Assembly: GCA_037903355.1 (NCBI GenBank)
Contig: JBAJFE010000004.1
Location: 6,246,001-6,310,000, forward strand
Length of the DNA stretch: 64,000 bases
Direction of reading: 5' to 3'
Origin: Trichuris trichiura
Taxonomy: Eukaryota > Nematoda > Enoplea > Trichinellida > Trichuridae
A program made the position numbers and the translations under genes. Below, piece after piece: positions 58,621 to 64,000 of the stretch. Position 1 is the stretch's first letter; each line of letters begins with the position of its first letter. The notes under the pieces were generated by a model. It searched no databases. It was not told where the DNA came from and saw only the letters and a list, made by a program, of their open reading frames with translations.

Positions 58621-59788
58621 CAGTCAGCCCTCGTTATTCGCGGTGTTCTATTACAACGCGGTCCGTCCGGCGTGAAATAACGCCGTTATCTTTTGCACGG
58701 CAGTACACGAGATAAAGCCTAGAACAGTTAGTGGTGGCTGGCTTGTGGGAAGACGCAGTCAGTGAATGCGTGGATTTAGGTGCTATCGATGAGAAGGTCA
58801 TGAACATAGTGAATATTGCCAAGGAGTTGGGAGGCGAGGGTTTTTTCGACGTGATAGAAGACGATGTCAGGGAGCACAAAAGAGATTGTGGAAAACCGTC
58901 CACCAACGAGGAACACGAGGAACTGATGCAACCACCTACGCGCTGCGACGAAAACGTTATGGAAGATACAGGAGCTTAAACACCCTCAGATTGAACGTTG
59001 CAAAAGCTTGCCAGTATTTTTCGGCATCGCAGGTCTTAAAGGAGATGATTGCTGAATACAATCCGCCCATGGAATGTGGCATCATGGTTACACGAGGAAA
59101 AACGGCCTCGTTGAAGCCGCTGCAAGATTTATTCCAACAGGTGAAGAAAAGGGAGAGACAGCTCCCTATAACAATGTTTTTGAATAAACCTCCAGCAGCT
59201 GCGGCGCCTAAAATTTTAAGGCGACAAGTTTTGCTACCAACAAGTTCAAGAAACCGTAGGACTGGCCGGTCTCGTGGGGATCTGTGCCCACCTACAGAAA
59301 GTGAGTAAAGTGATTCCTGATGCGCCAAAGGTTTCCGCCGTAAACGTTTCGCTCTGTGTGGGTGTGTTCTGTGGGATGTTCGCTATTTTTGCTTAAGTGC
59401 GCCTATTCATTTTATATTTCCCCTGCTCTGTACCCACTCCGCGCACTGGTGCATCGCTTAACTCATTAAAACAAGGCGATTCCCACTAGTTTAGAGAAAG
59501 AGAATCATACTTTCATCCCTTCTTCTATCTAATGGCTTTGACTCTGTTGGCTAACCCCATTGAACAAGAGCAGTCTCACTGATGTTTTTATCTCTTGGCT
59601 AGATTCCGTAGTACGAAGCTTCGAAAGATCACTAGGCATGATAACCGTTCCGGAAGGAATTGAAGCGGTGGGTCGAGATAGTCGGCTAGAATGTAAGCTA
59701 TTTAGCCTTTTTCATAGGGTATCCTATATAACGCGGTAAAATGTTAAAAATTTTGGACGAATTAACCGTGGATAATGAGGGCCGACAG
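58621..59788 (+). mobile_element. Tigger-like element, left member of a head-to-head pair
   Basis: Begins after TA with CAGTCAGCCCTCGTTATTCG and ends CGTGGATAATGAGGGCCGAC followed by AG-TA. These are imperfect inverted repeats of the Tigger style. Inside is only the 3' part of a transposase gene. The neighbouring element 59795-60934 is nearly the same sequence in reverse. Confidence 0.8.
58731..59308 (+). pseudogene. Tigger transposase C-terminal remnant (left copy)
   Basis: First frame (58731-58979): VDLGAIDEKVMNIVNIAKEL, GGEGFFDVIEDDVREH, NEEHEELMQPP, the acidic linker typical of Tigger C-termini (xDxxELLDSHxEELTNEELxEL). After a shift near 58970 the other frame continues: NVAKACQYFSASQVLKEMIA, GKTASLKPLQDLFQQVKKRE and RQLPITMFLNKPP, like the KxARQxxLxxFFKKxP end of the family. 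Catalytic domain absent. Confidence 0.75.
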
Positions 59789-59794
59789 TATATA

Positions 59795-60934
59795 TAGTCG
59801 ACCTTCGTTATCCACGGTTAATTCGTCCAAAATGTTTAACGTTTTACCGCGTTATATAGGATACCCTATGAAAAAGGCTAAATAGCTTACATTCTAGCCG
59901 ACTATCTCGACCCACCGCTTCAATTCCTTCCGGAACGGTTATCATGCCTAGTAATTCTTCGAAGCTTCGTACTACGGAATCTAGCCAAGAGATAAAGACA
60001 TCAGTGAGACTGCGCTTGTCCAATGGGGTTAGCCAACAGAGTCAAAGCCATTAGATAGAAGAAGGGATGAAAGTATGATTCTCTTTCTCTAAACTAGTGG
60101 GAATCGCCTTGTTTTAATGAGCTAAGCGATGCACCAGTGCGCGGAATGGGTACAGAGCAAGGGAAATATAAAATACATAGGCGCATTTAAGCAGAAATAG
60201 TGAAAATCACACAGAACACATCCACGTCTACGGCAGAAACGTTTGGGGCATCATGAATCAGTTTATCCATTTTCTGTAGGTGGGCGCAGATCTCCTGGAG
60301 AACACCCAGGCAACAAGTTTTTTGAACTTGTTGGTAGCAAAGCTTCTCGCCTTAAAATGTTAGTCTCCGCAGCTGCTGGAGTTTTCTTTAAAAACATTGT
60401 TATAGGGAGCTGTCTCATCCTTTCCTTCGTTTCATCGAGTAAATCTTTTAGGGGCTTCAACGAAGCCGTTATGCCTAGTGTGACTATGACGCCACGTTCG
60501 ATCGTATTCAGCAATCATATCCTTCAGGACCTGCGCTTAACAGAAAATACTGACAAGCTTTTGCAGCGTCCAATCTGAGGGTGTTTAAGCTCCTGTATCT
60601 TCCATAACGTCTTCGTCGCTGCGCGTAGGTGACTGCATCAGTTCCTCGTTGGTGATCGGTTTTCCAAAACCTTCTATGCGCCCCCAAATATTTTCTTCTA
60701 CCGTGTCAGAGAAACCCTCACCTTCCAACTCCTTGGCAACATTCACTATGCCCATGACCTCATCGATGGCACCTAAGTCCTCGCATTCACTGACTGCGTC
60801 CTCCCCACAAACGCTTTCAGCAACCTCTAACTGTTCTAGGCTTTATCTCGTATACTGGCGTGTAAAAGATGACGTCACTATTTCACGCCGGACAAACCGC
60901 GGTGTATAGAACCCGCGGATAACGAAGGCCGACT
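59795..60934 (-). mobile_element. Tigger-like element, right member of a head-to-head pair
   Basis: Ends TCGACCTTCGTTATCCACGG and CCCGCGGATAACGAAGGCCG are inverted relatives of the left member's ends. The body is the reverse of 58621-59788 with scattered differences. The two are separated only by a short TATATATA string that can serve as TA target duplications for both. Confidence 0.8.
60260..60905 (-). pseudogene. Tigger transposase C-terminal remnant (right copy)
   Basis: Minus-strand counterpart of the left copy: GITASLKPLKDLLDETKERM and RQLPITMFLKKTP at 60514-60263. An acidic linker upstream (about 60620-60830) is readable only in pieces. Base differences from the left copy are spread along the whole length, so the two are separate insertions or an old inverted duplication. 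Confidence 0.7.
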
Positions 60935-61004
60935 TTATTTAGGTGTATACAGTTGGAGTAAACATCTCCTCTACCATGGTGACCACATAACTAGAACGTT
61001 CCGA

Positions 61005-61100
61005 ATTTTTCGAACAGAGTACTGCGCTCTGTACTTTTTTCCATTAACCGCTCATACTGTTGGTAGAGCAGCTGTTTTGGTTTAATTACAGGAAAGCAAT
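61005..61100 (+). repeat. dispersed repeat copy (4.0-kb foldback family)
   Basis: Contains CTCATACTGTTGGTAGAGCA, GCTGTTTTGGTTTAATTACAG and, upstream, GTTCCGAATTTTTCGAAC, a worn remnant of the hammerhead hairpin with the GGAAC/GTTCC stem. It matches the copies at 4.6-4.8, 7.27 and 9.25 kb. Confidence 0.55.
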
Positions 61101-61474
61101 ATAAAAGAATAAACAGGAAAAAGCCGTAAATTACGACGATAATGCAAATGTTGTGTTCTATCTTCACCAGTGTATGAATTATGAGTTGAGTGCAAGCTTA
61201 ACCATTTCAGGCTACAACTATCAGCAATTGACTTCTTGTCTGGGAGCATGCTGATATAAACGTCCCACTTTCAAAAGGGGAACGCAAGTAAAAAATACGC
61301 ATTAAAAGGGAGCGACAGGGAAAATTTTAAAATTACAGTTTAAAAAAATTAACTAATCGTAGGTAAACACTCTGAATTTTAGAGCCCAGTTAACTTGTGA
61401 TCTGTCGAAGAACTTTTAATTTTAGAATTGGTAAACAACCGTGTCACATGATAACTACGAGCTACACCGGAGAA

Positions 61475-61585
61475 CTAGACAACGGCAGCTCCGTAAAGAC
61501 GAGGTGCAACCGAGTCGTCATCAGGAATTCCCAGTTCTTCGTCCGTAAACTGTTCCAGTCGTGGTAAAGGCCATTCTGGTTCACC
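61475..61585 (-). CDS. orphan terminal exon, conserved-looking C-terminus, unknown gene
   Basis: On the minus strand a polypyrimidine tract and TTTTTTAG acceptor (61586-61595) precede an open frame of 36 codons ending in TAG. It reads GEPEWPLPRLEQ, FTDEELGIPDD, then DSVAPRLYGAAVV. Dense acidic and Pro/Leu content, the strong acceptor and an immediate stop all fit a last coding exon. The frame enters in phase 0 if it begins at GGT. I do not recognise the protein and could not find the preceding exon between 61.6 and 64 kb, so the gene may continue beyond the window or across a long intron. Confidence 0.5.
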   Translation of the reverse strand, partial: GEPEWPLPRLEQFTDEELGIPDDDSVAPRLYGAAVV

Positions 61586-61589
61586 CTAA

Positions 61590-64000
61590 AAAAGCAAAAA
61601 GCTAGACTTGCCGCTATTTACATGGCCACTTAAAGTTAGTTTTATCGTAACAGGTTGACGTAGTTTCACTTTCTTGAAACACATTTTGGTTGGCAATGCT
61701 TCACGTTAAACGATAAGCATCCAATACTTCCAAAGCATAGCATCGTTCCTCCATAAAGTTCCGTAAAAAGTAGGGTTCATAAAAATGGATCGTTGTCTTC
61801 AATTCTTCAACGGCACTAATTTCTGCTGATGAACGTAATCACAGAAAAGATGCTCAACCCGCCGGTGATCGAACAGTTTATTAGCACAAAACGTGTCACT
61901 TTCCTGCTAATAAACTGCTCGAGCACCAGTAGGTAAAGAATTTGTTCTGTGATTATAGACTTTCAGATCATTTTTGAAAAACTGAAATCGCACCTTGCTT
62001 GAATAAATAAGTTCTGTAACGATAAGCAGTTGTGAGCAGTGCTCCTTTATTTACTGACAAGTGTTCTGTGAGCTGATCGGTCTCTATTTATTGCTAGGAT
62101 TGGGTATCAACAATGGTCATTATCAACCGGGCTTTACAGTTCAGGCGAAATAAGTTGGGGAAGTAACGGTCTGACTAGATCGATAAAGCCCCGTGACCTT
62201 TTGGAGATAAACACTGCAGTTTAAACCCTCATTTGGGGCAGAGATTTCTAGGCCGGCCGTATCCTGTCGTTAGCGCCGAATGTAACGAATTACATTTTAA
62301 TCCAGTGACACAATGCATAGCAATCACTGTCATATCCATGACAAACTGATTCTTTTGCACTTTATAAATACCGTGAACTCCTGTTTGAAATATATTATTT
62401 ATTTAAAATCATAAGAATACCCAATGGACAGATTGGTTCTGCTAAGGCAAATTGTTAAGTCATGGCTAGTGCCCTTTACGAAGCACTTCACACCAGCGCA
62501 AAGTGAAACTGTTCCGAAAGACTGGTTTTTCTTTTGCGTTAAACTTGTGTTCCCAAATTACAGATGGTTATCATAACAAAACTTTCTGCAGTTTCATATT
62601 TTTCTTTTTTCTTATACCGTCTGAAGTTGCTCAGCCAATAGAAACGTCTTTTGACGACGACAAAAACCTCGTCGAGAAAGCGCTTTGTTTTACTACAAAA
62701 CGGTCTTCACGTTTCTAATGTGCAGTAACACTTTTTACTGTCCTGGTCTCAAAACAATGCAGACGGATCTAAAGTTTTCAGAGATTGCTTTCTCAGAAAG
62801 TTGTAAATCTTTCTGTATTCTTCAACATACGTCTTCAGCGGAAAGGCAGTGAAAATAATCGGGTCAAGGAAAAACCCAAAAGCTCTAGTAACAAGTCTAT
62901 TGGATGTAATAAAGGGACATTTCCGTAACAATAAACTTTTGTACTCTACAGGAAGTTGCATTGTTCTGTATCAAGAAGCTAAGTTTTCACAGCAATTTTG
63001 TTTTGGAGTTAACAAGATAGAACTTTATGTATGGCAACTATTTATATAAACACACGTACGAGAGCTCACTGATCCGTTCGACATACTGAACTGATACTTA
63101 GATAATAATAATGCTATAGCGAGAACATGATGTAGTTCTTTTCCTGCTTGAACTAATGGAAAGTAGATGAAGCCACTCCTGTGGTGACTGATAATGTACC
63201 ATTTAGGCTGCTTTAGCAAGAGAGCACCTTCCTAATTTCGCAGATCTCTCGCAGTTGTTATCTCTCAAGGAATCAACTACACATTTCGAATTGAACGTGT
63301 TCTGCTATCAAACCCATCGTAGTTTGGCGACCCTATGTAGTCGCCTTGTGCCACTTCTAGGCTACCTAAAGCTTCAGAGGGCAACAAAAGTGCAGTTTTC
63401 AACCATTCTCAGATTTTATCACCGAAAGTGTAGTTGGGTAATAGGAATGTTCATGGTGTTGATACAGCATGATGAAGACTGTCTATGGTCTTTCGGAACA
63501 GTCTAGTTCCTCCACTGGGGAAATAAAACAGGCATTCAGATACCCACTACATGAAAAAGAACGGAAAATATCGTCTTAAGATACTCAAAAAAATGAAAGC
63601 GTTGCATCCTGTTGAGAAGCACCTTGCCACCAACGAAGTTTTAGGCAGTGCTCCCCAATGGGGTAATGGAAAGCAAGGGCGACAGAATTTGCCCGCGCAG
63701 CAAAATGATGCTCCAGAGGATGAAACAGCAGTAGTAGGGACAAGATATCGCCCCCTGTCCATCGGACAGAAGGCTGCTATTTGGCCAAGGACCTCTTTTC
63801 CCGCTCCAAGTTTTTCTGCCGATTCTTCCTCTTGTTGGGAGAAACTGCCAGGTAATCAAATCAGCGGGATAGAAACTTGCGTTTAGGAAACTGCTTCAAA
63901 CGGAAGCCTGTTTATCGGCAGTGGCAACTTCAAAAGCTAAGCTTTCGGGATTCATCCGTTCGCATCATCAATACAACAGCTATCAGGGCGTAACAACACT
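61590..64000. other. right flank, no firmly supported gene
   Basis: Several frames are open but unproven. 62503-62718 (+) ends with SEVAQPIETSFDDDKNLVEK and could be a terminal exon. 62749-62961 (-) and 63551-63886 (+) are also open. No homology is recognised for any of them. At 63491-63517 (minus) a CGGAAC/GTTCC hairpin followed by GAAAG, and near 63938-63975 (minus) a CCCGAAAGCTT string, look like worn hammerhead copies. Confidence 0.35.
63551..63886 (+). other. unrecognised 111-codon open frame
   Basis: ATG to TAG without a stop. It begins with a Lys-rich stretch (KYRLKILKKMKALHP), then a Gln/Asn/Gly-rich part and a Pro/Ser-rich end. Composition is protein-like, but no domain, signal peptide or family is recognised and the minus strand is also open over part of it. 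It may be an exon or chance. Confidence 0.2.

Noticed and set aside
62815..62945. A possible worn foldback (minus CCGCTGAAGACG at 62833, plus GGGACATTTCCGTAACAATAAA)
   Set aside because: The palindrome after GAAA is absent, the arms do not align and no target duplication was found; kept only as a weak hint.
63485..63520. GGAAC/GTTCC hairpin with GAAAG on the minus strand as an active ribozyme
   Set aside because: The catalytic strand reads CAGTGGA instead of CTGANGA, so it is at best a dead copy.

Overview
This is a eukaryotic window from an animal genome: split genes with GT-AG introns, one conserved developmental gene, and a dense load of retroelements and DNA transposons. The organism cannot be named from the sequence alone. 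Many introns are only 40-70 bp, yet the Groucho protein stays very close to vertebrate and arthropod TLE. That suggests an invertebrate with compact introns; an early-branching (enoplean) nematode is my guess, and it is only a guess.

Layout. 1-13 kb holds no recognisable host gene. It contains a (TTA)n microsatellite, a solo Penelope-type terminus, a 1-kb foldback repeat, a LINE reverse-transcriptase tail and two further hammerhead-bearing repeats. A CpG-rich stretch (about 13.0-15.0 kb) leads into the one well-supported host gene, a Groucho/TLE co-repressor (15060-27193, + strand, about 18 exons, about 770 aa). It encodes the N-terminal Q tetramerisation domain, the GP/CcN/SP linker and the C-terminal WD40 propeller. 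A dead DDE transposase lies inside its 3.8-kb intron. From 28 to 56 kb the window is mostly Penelope-like elements (PLEs): one nearly full ORF with reverse transcriptase and GIY-YIG endonuclease (35.5-38.1 kb) inserted into a decayed Copia-type polyprotein, two decayed relatives (42.7-45.0 and 55.1-55.9 kb), and several short copies made only of termini. A mariner pseudogene lies at 46.0-46.7 kb. 56-61 kb is a cluster of pogo/Tigger elements, including a head-to-head pair and a MITE derived from a neighbouring copy. One convincing orphan terminal exon lies on the minus strand at 61475-61585.

Most interesting signal. A hammerhead-ribozyme-like motif recurs at least 14 times: stem I, CTGANGA, a hairpin, GAAA, a palindromic tetranucleotide, a non-G base, stem I'. 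Stem I, stem II and the stem III palindrome all change between families while pairing is kept. Many copies sit in foldback insertions flanked by 13-16 bp target-site duplications, with a ribozyme in each arm but a 3' tail on only one arm. Hammerheads in PLEs are already known. The set of several families, the one-tailed foldbacks and the recurrent 5' junction here is what deserves follow-up.
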